Positions 23,438 to 36,606 of a stretch of DNA of 64,000 bases are shown piece by piece; position 1 is the stretch's first letter, and every line of letters begins with the position of its first letter. The stretch lies in the NCBI GenBank assembly GCA_004352715.1, contig SCFE01000021.1, positions 186,001-250,000 on the forward strand. Reading direction: 5' to 3'. This DNA comes from Hofstenia miamia (lineage: Eukaryota; Xenacoelomorpha; Acoela). The notes under the pieces are model-generated. The model had not been told where the DNA came from and ran no database searches. It worked only from the letters and a program-made list of their open reading frames with translations. The translations under genes and the position numbers were made by a program.

Positions 23438-24151
23438 GAGCCTACTATTAACGCATTTTTTTGAGAATGTGCTACCATGCACATTGAACATTTATGCTAG
23501 TTGTAAAAGAGCCTACTATGAAAACATTTTTTTTGAGAATGTGCTACCATGCACATTGAACATTTATGCTAGTTGTAAAAGAGCCTACTATGAAAACATT
23601 TTTTTTGAGAATGTGCTACCATGCACATTGAACATTTATGCTAGTTGTAAAAGAGCCTACTATGAAAACATTTTTTTTGAGAATGTGCTACCATGCACAT
23701 TGAACATTTATGCTAGTTGTAAAAGAGCCTACTATGAAAACATTTTTTTTGAGAATGTGCTACCATGCACATTGAACATTTATGCTAGTTGTAAAAGAGC
23801 CTACTATGAAAACATTTTTTTTGAGAATGTGCTACCATGCACATTGAACATTTATGCTAGTTGTAAAAGAGCCTACTATGAAAACATTTTTTTTGAGAAT
23901 GTGCTACCATGCACATTGAACATTTATGCTAGTTGTAAAAGAGCCTACTATGAAAACATTTTTTTTGAGAATGTGCTACCATGCACATTGAACATTTATG
24001 CTAGTTGTAAAAGAGCCTACTATGAAAACATTTTTTTTGAGAATGTGCTACCATGCACATTGAACATTTATGCTAGTTGTAAAAGAGCCTACTATGAAAA
24101 CATTTTTTTTGAGAATGTGCTACCATGCACATTGAACATTTATGCTAGTTG
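23438..24151. repeat. 72-bp minisatellite, ten units
   Basis: Ten head-to-tail units start at 23438 (a 71-bp variant), then 23509 and every 72 bp to 24085. Units 2-10 look identical except that the last breaks off after GCTAGTTGT. Each unit holds a T8 run and a hairpin with 7-bp arms AATGTGC / GCACATT around TACCAT. Because 72 is divisible by three, one frame stays open for the whole array (23418-24167, a 24-residue repeat beginning RAYYENIFFE). It starts within unique sequence with no signal peptide or known domain, so I annotate DNA repeat rather than a gene. Confidence 0.95.
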
Positions 24152-26059
24152 TTATTCCCATCCTTGAAATACATGATTATTATTACTAATTATTTTTTAC
24201 CGAAAAATCCAATTTTTTAGAAAAACGTGCAAATTTTCTCCTCGCCTAGTATTCAAATAATAAGGATGCCTAAGGCACATGAGAGTAACAAACAACCTGG
24301 GATTGGGATTAGATTGGAAAATTATTATTAGGATGGTATAGTATTAGGGGCTTGTTTTCATTGATAGAAAGGCGTTTACTTTAAAATAAATACACTTTTT
24401 CGAAGTATTCCCCAATAATATATTACCATTATTGATTTCACACCAAATATTTTATGTGCTCTCTTCATTATTTCAAGGAACTTCATTAAAATATTGAGAT
24501 AAAAAAAGGTTTTAATCAATTTTCATTAAATAAGTTATATTTTAGGAAAATGTTTATCTTGAATAAACTATTTTTCATTTTTCTTTGTTTCATAAGTTTC
24601 TTTTAGTTTTTCAGCATTCAAATTCCAAACAGAAACCTTGAACTTAAACAAATGTCTGGTGCGCAGACTAAACAATTGAGATTATTTACACACAACTAGT
24701 TGACATCGTCTAAAAGCCAGGTGAAAATATCATCGAAATGAATACGATAAAATACTTTTACTGTCTTTCTCATGTACACAGAATCAACAAGCATCTGTAA
24801 GGTCCCGGAGAAAATATGGAAAAATATATTTAAGTTCAATATTAATGTCATTTACAAAATTTTGATGTTTTTCCTTCAGTTTATTTCTGAATAATGGGGT
24901 AGACTTCGTATTTGATATGCCTACTTAGGAATGATGTGTTGAGGAAATTTAGCAAAAATTTTAGCAATCATTAATAAATGTAGGTCCCTACACATTTCAA
25001 TTTTGCATTCATGTTTATATTTCATAGAAATTTGTTCCAAAGTTCTGTGCTATAGCTTGTAAAACTGTTTTTTAAGCTTCATTTTTCTAAATGATTTTGG
25101 AAGAACGCAGACTTTGATCCGTGGGTGCATGCACAAGTTCGCGACAGGTCACAAATTATAGTAGAAAAAAATATATTAAATATCTTTATTAATTTTTGAA
25201 TTATAAGCACTTAAAATGTTTTTGGAGAATCCATCACTGTTTTGGGGTTAACACTCCAAATAAATATAACCATTTTTTCCTTATATATATATGAGTTAAT
25301 TGTATGAATCTCAAAATGGAAAATTTTATTTGCAATGCATCATACAAAGACATTAAATTCCTTGTAATAAAGGAGGGTCGCCTAATTGTCATGTACATCA
25401 GTGCTTCGAAAACTTTACACATGAATTTTATGATTTTTCGCAAATGCCATTTGACCTATTATTTCCAGTAGGTGAATAAAGAATTGAAAATATTCATATT
25501 CCAGCAATATGTATCATTATTTTTATATGCAGCTAATGCGTGAGTGTATCTTTTAAATAAAAAACAGAAGAACAGTTGCGAAAACCCATCGGAGCCTTTT
25601 GATAGAATATCACGTCTAGACAAGTACAGTATATACTTTATGATGTTAGATATTATATACAAAGCATATCAAAATCAGATTATGAAACAATTCGTTGAAT
25701 TGAAGGTGATTGCTCACATCGATTAAACAGTGTTCTATTTCAAAAAGTAACCCCACTCGATCTACCTACATTTTAAGTCATTGCAGACCTAAATTACATC
25801 GAAATTCGTTCATCCCAATATCATCCAGATTATTTAATGATACACATTCGATTGACAATCTTAATTTTTTAACCTCTTGAATTTCTATTTGTCAGTTATT
25901 TCTGGCTTCCGTCTTATAATTAAAAATATGCATTTGTACAGGAAATAAAGCGTTATTAATTAGTATTATCTCATTCCTTCTTCTCATAGCTTCACGTTGG
26001 TACAAATCTTTATTTTTGGAATTCATCAGTTCCCAGGGAGTCTGAGAGCTTTCTCCGGG
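24152..26059. other. Intergenic AT-rich DNA
   Basis: No supported gene. Small frames at 25234-25443, 25459-25662 (both minus) and 25544-25726 overlap one another and show no domain. Confidence 0.45.
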
Positions 26060-26760
26060 AGTCTAGCTGATCATGGCAGTGCTGCTTTCTGTACTATACG
26101 GCTCCTCTCCACTTCAGTATCCCTAACTCCTTGAAGCATCTCTTACTGCTTCTAGTGCTCCAACTACTACCGCGACTACTTCAACCTTCTTTAGTTTATG
26201 CAATCCTTCAATTTCCTTTGTTAACTCCCTGTACTTGACAATTTTATCTTTCCCTTTGCTCTCAACATATTTGTAATTTGGTACTGTTAAGTCTATCACT
26301 GTTCTTATTCATTACTCTATATCTACAACTAGTATGTCTGACCTTCACGCTTCTATCACCCTGTTAGTCTGTATGCTGATCTCAGAAGTATCTTGATCTC
26401 TCATTATCTATGACTCTCTGTAGCTCATGCTCATGCAACATATTTCTCTCTTCTAAACCCCGCTGCCTACTCAAATAATAATGTCCATTCGTCCAACTTT
26501 GTTATGTCTGAACTTATACTCATTTTGCGCCAACTTCTCCTATCCTGCTATCAGATGATCTCCTGTCTCCAACGCTTTCTACATCGCCTACACTTATCAT
26601 TTACCTCAACTCTTCTGCGTATGTGCTTCTTCACCTAATTTCCCGTTATTGTTTGGTCTTGTTGTGCCCTTATCAGGGATTTTGCTTCCATCTTTAGTCC
26701 TTCTTCCGTAGCTAGTTATTGTTCTCTTCTCTGTAGCAGTTTTCTATATTCCTCCAGTAT
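26060..26760 (-). pseudogene. Retrotransposon C-terminal zinc-knuckle and endonuclease region, decayed
   Basis: Minus-strand reading gives EAKSLIRAQQDQTITGN, a NDKCRRCRK cysteine pair, LAQNEYKFRHNKVGR, then IQTNRVIEA, DILVVDIE, VIDLTVPNYKYVESKGKDKI and VVAVVVGALEAV. This follows the C-terminus of R2/R4-like non-LTR retrotransposon polyproteins: an AQDQxLxT segment, a CxxC...H knuckle, LAQxEYxxRHDxV, then a restriction-like endonuclease with RPDIVV...IDxAxP and a terminal VVGALGxV. Multiple stops and frame changes occur. The region is markedly more C/T-rich on the plus strand than its surroundings, consistent with inserted foreign DNA. A preceding part may reach 26890. Confidence 0.75.
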
Positions 26761-29700
26761 ACTCCATTCATTGTCTTCTGCCTACACCTTGTTTGTCGCT
26801 CTGTTTCTATCCTACTCCAACATGTCTTCTTTACCTCATTTTTGTTCCTATTTTCCTAAAATATGCATCCATACGGCCTTCAAGCAAATGCTTGTCCATC
26901 GCAAACCCTAAGTTAATAACTGATTTTTTGCCGTTGTCCTGTCACTCCACTAATGAAGGAGTTACTGAGTAAGCCATTTACTGAGAAGGAAAACAAACCA
27001 CTATGACGTCTGTTGTATCTTCATTAAGTTTTAAAAATGATATCACAAATAGTGTAGCTACTCAGTTAATAACATCAGTATCTAATTACCAGACATTTTG
27101 AAAGTTAATAAAGGATAAATGCAATTGCTTATCATCTGAGTATATATGATAAGAAAGGGGAAGTCATCGAAGTAAATCACCATTAGGGAGCAAATTAAAT
27201 CTAAAAAAAATGACGCCAATGTAGTACAAGCAGCACACTTGTGTTTGTATCCAAGGCGTGAAACAAAAATTCTGAGTTGGACGTCCTAAGATACCAACAA
27301 GCTAGATAGTTTTTAAACCAATTAAAAAGTCAAACCCGTAACGCCAAACCAATGCTTCAAGATATGCAAAAGAAAGTCTAAGCCCAACAGAATAACATTC
27401 TTGCCTTGGATCTTGTAGGATCAGGCTAGTGAAATGCCTGATAAGCCAACCGAAATGAATCATTTAATGCAAAACACATCACATGGGCTTGCAGTTGTAA
27501 TTTAAGAAGCCTTCTCTATATACTTCGCTGCATAAGTTTACCTTTCTATAATTTCTAATTTACTCCAGAGTCCATTTTTAAACTTCTTGCCAATTAAATA
27601 TCATAATGAATTTAGGCAAACTCATAGAAAATTATAATCTTTATATATAGTTTGAAGAATGTCTTAATTGTCATTTGTTTGTTAATTAACAGTATCATAA
27701 TTGCTTGGTTAAATCCAGCAGGATAAATCCCATCAGTGAATATCCTTTTTATCCCCTTAGCAACAATGATAGTTAAATTCCTAACGCTTGCATCTAAAAA
27801 CCTTTTTCATTTTGAATGACTACCTTCCTAACTAAAAAAGGTCATCATCGTGTTTCAATTTTTTTTTCTGCGATGCATTATGTGTATTTGCAATCCAACA
27901 ACGTTAATATTTTTAAAATCATATATAGTTCTGCACATAAATAGAAAATGTCAGTAAAAACTTTCGACCCAACCCAACCTGCATTTCTTTATTGTTAACT
28001 CGACCCAACCTGCAGGTTGACTCGAACCGCTTCCAACATGTGACAGCTGGCCGAGTAAACAAATAGAGAAGTTATGCGAAGCCAATTACTCCAGGATCTC
28101 AATAAATACTTTTAAAATATGGTAAATTATTGAAGAGTGGTTTGCTGCTCATATTTGAATAGTTAAAATTGTTTATATGGCAAAAAAATATATAATTGGA
28201 GAAATGATTTTTAAAAACATTTTATTAAATTGCAAGTTGACAAAGTACCTAAACCCAACCTAAAACAACCCAACCTAACCCGGCCCAACCCAACCTGCAG
28301 GTCAACCGAACCGTTTCCACCAAAAATACAAAATTTCCTGCAACGTCATCCGGAATGTGTACTGCACTATGAGTGTCGATCAACAGTCTTCTCCAGCTTT
28401 GTCTACCACAGCAAATTTTACACAAAAATAATTAAACATTGAATTTTATTATTAAAATTTAGCAAAATTCACTATTTAATTTTGATTCTGAAATATTTAC
28501 AATTTCGTTCAAAAACACATGTAAGTGTAACCGTTGCGATCAAGTGAACTTAGATTCATACTATACTATTTGTTCAATTTTTCATAACGTAAATTACGTT
28601 TTTGATGTAAAATTATTCAGTTCTTATATTTTTTTTCAGAGTATTCTACTCAATATAAAAATTTAAGAAATTTTATCATTATTTGAAAGTCTGATGACTT
28701 CCTTACGTGTAAGTTTCATGCTGAGTTCCGTAATCACATCAAGATTTTAGAATGAGATCAAGTCGAACAGTGCTTGACTAGATTTGATCAGATTTTATGA
28801 ATAAATATTGGTTTTGCTATCTAATTAGCTTGGTGCGAAATTTCATAATTCCACTAGTAATACCAGCTAAATACAGGGCTGTCAATTATCCCAAGCAACC
28901 CACTGGAAAATAATACATTGATAATCTTGAGAAACTTGTGTTAACATTGCAAATACTTGTTTCACTGCCACAAGTACAACATAGGAATGATTAATAGAGC
29001 CTTGTGGAAATCGCACATACACAAATTCATATCTGGTTCAATCAGTTTTAGGCAAGCATTTTCGTTGTAAACTTAGAAAGAGTTGGGGAATTTAATATAT
29101 TTTACTAACTGTATTTGACTAAATTTGCAAAATTTCATATATAACGAACGTAAGAATCAACATATATTTTCATGTATGTAAGTAATGCATACGTAAAGAG
29201 TTACCACAGAAAACGCATTTACCCTACTTTCACATTTAGAAACCTTATGAAATGTTCACTATGCGCAAACTTAAAATATAAAAATCGTAAAATAATTGCT
29301 CAATTTTGCAATAATAGGTTAGAATATGGGAATACACGTAGTAAATTATTTTAGAGTTCTGAATATGAAATGCAAATTTTTGAATATTAAATATAAATTT
29401 CTGAATTAACGTTTGCATTTATGTGGAATTCAAGAAAATATATTTTTTAGCCTGCTTCAAGCTTTGATATAGAATCAAATCTCAAACATCTATGCTTATG
29501 TATATTATGCTCACAATGTCACAACATCCTGACACCCATTTTTACAAAAAAAATTGTAAAAAAAGTTTTTTGAACAAAAGTAAGCTTACACAAAATGCAA
29601 TCGTCTGTTTTTAGAAGCAAATCGATTGATAACATCTTGAATTTAAGTGAACAATTTTCATTTTTGAGGAAAAGATAACTTTTTTCTGAATGTTTGCAGG

Positions 29701-32023
29701 TGGCCACAAAAAGAGGGGCGGTCGCCCCTGCCCTCCTAAACGCGCCACTGCTCTATTGAATAAATATTAGTGACATTGAATGAATTATATAGTGATATTG
29801 AATCTATGTAAGTAATCGTTGCTTCTAGAATTGTAATCACTTTAAATGGGTGGCTTTGTAGTATCGTGCTAATGTAACAACAAAGCAGATAATCACATTA
29901 GCAGTTAAAAATATTATTAGCAATTCATTGTGAAATGGTGATAACTGGTTAACGAGGTAGGACCTATCAATGAATTGATTAATTTTATCATTCTTATCAA
30001 TCATTTTATAAACCGAGTTTAGCTCGATAGCTACTTGGAGTTTAAACTATTTTCTTGATCTCTTTCGGTCAACGTCTTTTCAGATGCGTATCGGAAAATT
30101 TTCTCACTTGGGATACACTTGGTTTCAGTTTTCTTAATGCATTCATCTTAGACTTCATCAAAAGTTACAGTATGATTCCAAAATGTTGGCAAGCTTGCTG
30201 TGCACTGAAAGTTTGTGCCTATATTTGGGCCAATTGCCCATTTTTTAGATTAAAGACATTATATTTGATTATTTTATTGAATTTATATTGTAATTCACGA
30301 CGCAATCGACATACTGGCCATGATCTGTAGTCAAGTCAGTGCTCAATTGATCAAGTTCAGTTGTTCTGTGCCAGGTTTTTAGAGACATTGGTTTTGATTG
30401 ATTAAGCAAGAAATTTTCTATAAAAAAATAAACATTAAAAACTATGGTGGGAAGATGCATTTTATGGTTTATTTTTCAATATTTTGCATATGACTGGAAT
30501 GCCTCCTCCATCAGAAAATCGCGTTTAGGTGACTGGTCAGCTATGACTAGTTAAAGATTTCCCCATTTAATAATTACTTAGTCAATCCTGTACTCACATC
30601 GCAAGTGCTTATTAGAGTAATAGGGGTCTCTTTCTCCTCCAAATGATGTGCAAACAAATTATATTTTCAAGCTAGCATTTGCAAATAATTATTTCAATTA
30701 CTGCATAGTACGGCGCATCAAGGAAAACCAATATATGTAGCAGATGCTTGAAACGTCACATAAAATATGCTTTCAGAGATTGTATTTGTAAGAGCTTTCA
30801 AGAACTTCAAGCTTTCAGTTGGTGACTTGCTATGGTGGTGCGCAGTGAGGTGATTTTATATTTCACTATAAGCTGCGAGGCAGAGTGGTGACGATTAAAA
30901 CCTTCGATGCGGTGTGCTGACAGAAATGAAAATGGGCTGAATATTTTGATAAAGTTCCCAGCCAGCCTATTGTTTGTAGGCTCAGCCCAATTTGGGCCGA
31001 AAAAATGAAATTTAAACCATTTTACAAATAAGACTGGATGCCATGTTACCGAAAAAGTGGGTCATGGATAAGTTCAATCTACAGTAGGTTTTCATGATAA
31101 TGATTCATTTTTCTATTCTACATTGATGTCATTCAGAACTAAAAACTGGATAAGTCAAAACATGTAAACATGATCTTATTAATAGTAGGGCTTTCAAGTA
31201 ATTCTATATTGGCTTACCTTCGTGTATATTCATTATTTTATGTCAGAAGCATTTAGATTTATTATTTATTAGTTTTTCAGAGATGTTAAAACATTGGCAC
31301 TCGCTTTTACTTATAATAATGGGAAATATTAATGAATACTAGCTGTAGAATATTTTTTGTTCGAATGCATTTTACTTAATGTTGCTTTTGGATAGAGATT
31401 TGCCTTTAATTAATTGGCCAAGGATCATAATATCCAATACGATTCTTTTATCCTGTCCTGTTCAGACACTTTATTGCTGCAATACATTTAAATAAAATTT
31501 AATGGATATTTATAGCAAAAAGTAGTGCTTTATATAGTCCTTTGTATTGTTTGCAATACTAATTTCGAGTATCTTCTTTGTAAATTACATTATCTGTTAT
31601 AGACTACTTTGGGTTGAAATAGTATAGCGGTAATAATTAATATTTACGATGCAGTGACAGTAACATATTTCCTACATTCCTGATGATGTAAATATGCAGG
31701 AGTCATTTAATATGAAAAATATTACCCTTAAGATAGGATAGATATCCGGAAAGAATAAAATAAATGAAAATCCGGAAAGGGTAGGATAATTTTTGTTTCA
31801 AAGTCTGCCTTGTGATCAATCCAAGGCATTATTTTTGAAATTCACACAGATATGGATAAACTTACATCTAGTGTTACAGTTATTGAAAAAATATAATGTA
31901 AGAAATTATAATATTACATGATACATAAAATAATATAATTTTATTTATTTTAATTTAATCCAATTTAAAAACGTCACTAAATGTTTATAAATATTAATTG
32001 AGGTGTAATCTATCTTTCTATGT
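26761..32023. other. Intergenic AT-rich DNA with repeat remnants
   Basis: No supported gene in 5.2 kb. CCCAACC-rich tracts lie at about 27965-28030 and 28245-28310. The frame at 30055-30330 begins with TTG and shows no domain. Remaining short frames look random. Confidence 0.45.
29705..29753 (-). mobile_element. Possible hAT-type transposon end
   Basis: On the minus strand the sequence starts CAGTGGCGCG and continues through a GC-rich inverted GGGGCGACCGCCCC. CAGTGGCG-type ends followed by a GGGG/CCCC palindrome are typical of hAT MITEs. I found no matching second end or target duplication, so it is a truncated end at best. Confidence 0.35.
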
Positions 32024-32677
32024 AAAACAGCATTCTTCAAAATCTTATAGCTAGTGTAAACATTCCACTCAAGTATGTAAAAATAGTGGTATTTAAAACA
32101 TTGTAACAAATATAAACATTTATATACACTAGCATTTCATAAATAATTGCCATGCCATAAATTTAAGGACTTATAAATTATGGGGAATGTCATCATGTAT
32201 TCTATGTTTTTGTATAATATGGGAAAAATTATGTGTACACGTTTAAAATGTTTTCGTTTCTGTTACACTTGAATCTTATTATATAATCTAATCTAATATC
32301 ATTTGATACTCTCCGAGTAAATGAGTTATCTTTGCATTAATAAATGTTTACTTTGGTTGACATTGGAATATGTGGATTAACATTTTGGTTGAGAGCTACT
32401 GTCGCAAGAAACATATATCGTGTCGCCTGGATTAACTCGTGTTTTATTGACTGTAAACTCGCACTCGCGTTTGTTAAGGCGGATATGCTGTTGGTACTGA
32501 TTTGTTTCGCCGCAACAGGCCAAATCATAGCGCGTGACACTAACCTGAAGAGATTGGGTGACACTATTTTAAACAAACCCAAATATGCAAACCAACTCGC
32601 TTATACTCGTCCAGTGAAGCGAGCAACTGATGTGGTTAAAGTTCAATTGGATCTTACGATTGTCCAAATTGTAGATG
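32024..32677 (+). repeat. Direct duplicate of 33075-33728 (assembly duplicate likely)
   Basis: Identical by eye to 33075-33728 (offset 1051). It ends at the single N at 32678, in the middle of the first receptor exon. Unmerged haplotype or contig overlap is the simplest explanation. Confidence 0.85.
32485..32677 (+). pseudogene. Truncated duplicate of Cys-loop receptor first exon
   Basis: Same 64 codons as the start of the exon at 33536-33733, from the ATG to ...IVQIVD, cut by the N at 32678 before the splice donor. Probably an assembly copy rather than a second gene. Confidence 0.7.
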
Positions 32678-32678
32678 N

Positions 32679-33074
32679 TATATATATATATGCATATATA
32701 TATTGTCAAAAGTATTGAGACAGTTACCAATTTAGTAATTAAAATAATTGTCATTTTGTTGTGTACAATAATCGGTTAACTCCCAATTTAATATATTCCA
32801 GAGCAAGTTATACAATAACAACTTTCATTTAAAGGATTAATATATATTTCCAATCAGATGAAACAAATAGCTCAAATTTAAATCATTAGTCTGAATGACA
32901 ATCTCACTAATTTAAAATATGATTTGCTGCTTAAATCAACGTAAAATTTCTTTGAAATGTGATTTCTAGACAGTGAGTTCTTTCGCCACCAAGCGCAAAA
33001 ATGCACTTTTTCAATAAAATTGAATTAAATAAATTTTAGGTCGCCAGATACCGATGTAATGCCTGCAATGTTGT
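32679..33074 (+). repeat. Copy of 48276-48678, misplaced intron/exon piece
   Basis: Starts in the same TA microsatellite and matches the start of the contig at 48276, including the intron end and the first bases of the post-TM3 receptor exon (33042 onward). At about 33074, inside that exon, the sequence jumps to the upstream flank of the first receptor exon. A breakpoint in mid-exon next to a single-N join indicates a chimeric assembly join. Confidence 0.8.
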
Positions 33075-33535
33075 AAAACAGCATTCTTCAAAATCTTATA
33101 GCTAGTGTAAACATTCCACTCAAGTATGTAAAAATAGTGGTATTTAAAACATTGTAACAAATATAAACATTTATATACACTAGCATTTCATAAATAATTG
33201 CCATGCCATAAATTTAAGGACTTATAAATTATGGGGAATGTCATCATGTATTCTATGTTTTTGTATAATATGGGAAAAATTATGTGTACACGTTTAAAAT
33301 GTTTTCGTTTCTGTTACACTTGAATCTTATTATATAATCTAATCTAATATCATTTGATACTCTCCGAGTAAATGAGTTATCTTTGCATTAATAAATGTTT
33401 ACTTTGGTTGACATTGGAATATGTGGATTAACATTTTGGTTGAGAGCTACTGTCGCAAGAAACATATATCGTGTCGCCTGGATTAACTCGTGTTTTATTG
33501 ACTGTAAACTCGCACTCGCGTTTGTTAAGGCGGAT

Positions 33536-33733
33536 ATGCTGTTGGTACTGATTTGTTTCGCCGCAACAGGCCAAATCATAGCGCGTGACACTAACCTGAA
33601 GAGATTGGGTGACACTATTTTAAACAAACCCAAATATGCAAACCAACTCGCTTATACTCGTCCAGTGAAGCGAGCAACTGATGTGGTTAAAGTTCAATTG
33701 GATCTTACGATTGTCCAAATTGTAGATGTTCAG
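33536..33733 (+). CDS. Nicotinic-receptor-like subunit, exon with signal peptide and first extracellular segment
   Basis: ATG at 33536 opens MLLVLICFAATGQIIA, a good signal peptide. It is followed by DTNLKRLGDTIL, matching the N-terminal helix of Cys-loop receptor subunits. LTIVQIVDVQ then matches the first beta strand (LxLxQIIDVD in nicotinic receptors). The exon ends CAG before GTATGT at 33734, phase 0, the position of a common nicotinic-receptor intron. The frame is open for 47 more codons upstream (from 33395), but the signal peptide favours the start given. The protein should be a secretory-pathway membrane subunit of a pentameric ligand-gated channel. Later exons are at 34871, 36607, 38177 and probably 48647. 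Confidence 0.72.
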
Positions 33734-34870
33734 GTATGTCTTTGTCATATAATATCTCAATATCGTCTCCAATCATACTCTCAAGCCAGCTGAAAATTTA
33801 GGCCCAATTCTAATGTAAGGGCAGCGAGTCAGTAACAACCATTTGAAGATTAGCAATGAATAAGATTGGATCGAAATCAGTCTAAGATGCATTAAATTCT
33901 AAAATAAGCTGAATTTCTGCGCAATCCATATTTACTATGTTTGCATATGATGTTTTTATGAAAAATAATGTAACACATTTCTTTATGCGTTAAAATCCCC
34001 GTTGCACACTCTTAATCTTATCCGAAAATAGTTTAGCGTTTTGAAATTAGAAATTAACTTTTGCAATAATATCTAAAGAAAAAATGATATCCCAATCTCA
34101 TATGGTGCATGGAATTGAGGACTTCTATTCTATTACGAAATTGGCAACCAAAAGCAAAAGACTTTTGTAAACAATTATATCAGTTACACTAAACATCTTT
34201 TCAGTTTGTAAATCACATATTGAGGTATCAATTTTATCATAGCATCACCAACTTCAAGATCAAGTACACATCTTAAATCAATTTCTTTCAATGGATATTA
34301 TTTTTGCATTACTAAATTTATTTTAAGCATTCCAAACATTTCAATGTGCTTCTTGTAGTTTCGGCTTATCATTATTACATATAGGGCTAAACTCAAACAG
34401 TTTTCAAACAATGTCTACTGAAAAAATTTCTCCTCTCCTATATTAAAAAATCCTAAATAGCATTGAAACGTTTCTGCGTATCAGCTACATAACAAATGAA
34501 TTTAGAACTGAGCATTGATTCTAAAACCAGGGTAAACTTCGTTAAAATATGACTTCCATCATTGGTCAACTTTGCATAATTATTCCTTAACGTAGAAGTT
34601 TTGTAATGTATAAGTAAGAATATACAATAATATAAACAAGCTTTGTTAGAGAAGGTAATCGCTATGAGATATCGAAACATTGTAGTTCTCAAGAAAAGCA
34701 GTCGAAACATTCTTCTTGTAGAATCAACACTCTTGTGATGGAGAACATTGTAGTTGTCGTAGATCTATCATATTCAATTCAAAATAGGTCTATGAACTGA
34801 ATTGTAGAAAGTTATGGCATAGATTTTTAAAACCGTGAAGGGCTAATTCAAATATTTTCCATTTTTATAG
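33734..34870. other. Intron region, missing extracellular exons not located
   Basis: Between the first exon and the Cys-loop exon one expects two or three exons encoding loops A, D and E. I searched the plus strand for the W-x-D, WxPD and first Cys-loop cysteine signatures and could not place them, so they are too divergent, lost, or misassembled. Confidence 0.4.
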
Positions 34871-34930
34871 GACGACAAGGCTAGTTGTGGGATAAAGTTC
34901 ACTTTTTTCTTAGATCAATTTAAGTTACAA
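34871..34930 (+). CDS. Candidate Cys-loop exon of the receptor
   Basis: After an acceptor (ATTTTTATAG) the 20 codons read DDKASCGIKFTFFLDQFKLQ, matching FxFDxQxCxxKFGSWTYDxxxLxL, the second Cys-loop cysteine and the following strand. Joined in phase 0 to the exon at 36607, spacing from this cysteine to the EW motif is within a few residues of known subunits. The expected GT donor is absent: CAA is followed by TAAGTG, as if a donor GTAAGTG had lost its first G. This could be a sequence error, an allele, or gene decay. Confidence 0.5.
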
Positions 34931-35607
34931 TAAGTGCCTCTCAAACTGCACCACTTCATTTTGAACATATTTCATTTTCAAGTTCTTTTCTGTCGAAACT
35001 ATGTCAAATAACAATAAATAGATATTTAAAATTTTTTAGCAAAACTTCATTTCATTTCATTTTTCTTTGTTTTTCTAATAATATAACGTGAAATGTTACA
35101 AATATAACATACTTCTATATGAGATTCTTTCAGCTTCAATATCCATATATTTTTATATTTTAATGCTGTGGCCGGTGGACACGAACCTGACCAGTTACAA
35201 ACATCTGGGGTCCTAAGATTGCACACAGATGGCGATCTATGATTTTTTTAAGGATTATAGTTTACTTTTGGTAGGGAACTATTCTGATGTTCTTACAAGA
35301 ATGCGAGGACGATTTTAGAGTGTTCTTTGCCGATAGCTTTTTCATACACTGATGTTGTTGTAATTAAACACAGATGAATTATTTTGTAAAAAGTGGTAAT
35401 CATTTATTTGGTTAGGCGACAGATGAGGATGCGTCTGTTGTGTTATTATTGGAATTGTAGTAGAATTATTGTCATCATCCATTGTCTCTATATATAAAAC
35501 ACTATTAGATGTAGATTACTTTAATTTGCGTCCTAACAGAAGAAAGACAATCGGATGTCGAAGTTCAAAAACTTAGAACTTGAATTTACAAACAAACAGG
35601 AAAAAAA

Positions 35608-35638
<31 letters not shown>

Positions 35639-35690
35639 GTAGTTTCTTCCTTTTACAGTGTTAACATCCTACAGTTCTATGAGTAATTCA
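34931..35690. other. Intron sequence, AT microsatellites
   Basis: Probable intron. (AT)n tracts occur at about 35608-35632 and from 35692. A segment near 35455-35545 is similar but not identical to 51045-51135, a short dispersed repeat just upstream of both copies of the 6-kb duplication. Confidence 0.5.
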
Positions 35691-36606
35691 CATATATATA
35701 TATATATATTATATATATATATATATATATTATAAATATTATGTTTGAAAAACATCGTAGAAAAATTAATCCAAATTTAATTCAATCCTAACTGCAGAGA
35801 TAATTAAGTAGAAACCATAGATTAAATATAGAATAGTTAATTCAATTTCTATTTTGAAGAAATATTTACGATTGAAATGCATTTACTTGGTGAAACTGCA
35901 GATATAACATTTGAGCGAACTATATTTTTGATCATAGAGAAATGCAATATCACATCTAATATGACATTCATTATTCCATTGTGTCTATCACAAAATACGA
36001 AAAAATAGTATTTTCAGGACTTTATCCCACGAGATTCTTATCCACAAACATTTTCTACCAGAATTTTTCCATTTTTACTCATGCCGTAATATACGAACTC
36101 CCTTGTCATGGTAGATCTCATGTCGCAAAGAAGCAACCCTATATTTGAGGCAATATACTTATATTTTATTACAATTTTTAGATATTCTTATACTTTATAA
36201 CAGCTGCAAATATTACTAATTCCACAACTGAAATTCTACTCGTATTAACCCTAATCTGGACAATATAATTTAAAAGTTAAAAATGTAGAAATTTTCTTCA
36301 TTCCTATTAAGAAATTTAGGCACGTCCGTAGTTAATGCGCACCCATATAATAGTGAATAATTGAAAATATTCAGTTTTTATAACAATTCCAATTTTTAAA
36401 AGTCTTTCAAGTTTTCCCAACACTAAAGGTTCACATAATCAGGCAGTCTGAAATCGGGGAGAACAACGATTAGCCTTTGTTGAAGAAATATATCCTTTGT
36501 TGAAGAAATCATTAAAAATCTTACTCCTGGGCAAATTAAGGTTAATGATAACAACTCCACTAATTAGTTGCAATGTGTTCTCGTTAACATTATACACTTT
36601 GTTTAG

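Noticed and set aside
23418-24167. Repeat protein gene or CRISPR array
   Set aside because: A perfectly repeated 72-bp unit without variable spacers cannot be CRISPR. The open frame follows from the period being a multiple of three, and no gene signals flank it.
30055-30330. 91-codon hydrophobic frame
   Set aside because: Starts with TTG, no domain, overlapping minus-strand frame equally open.
35200-35250. Possible receptor exon containing TDGD (loop A region)
   Set aside because: A TGA follows at once, and neither splice sites nor flanking residues fit the family.
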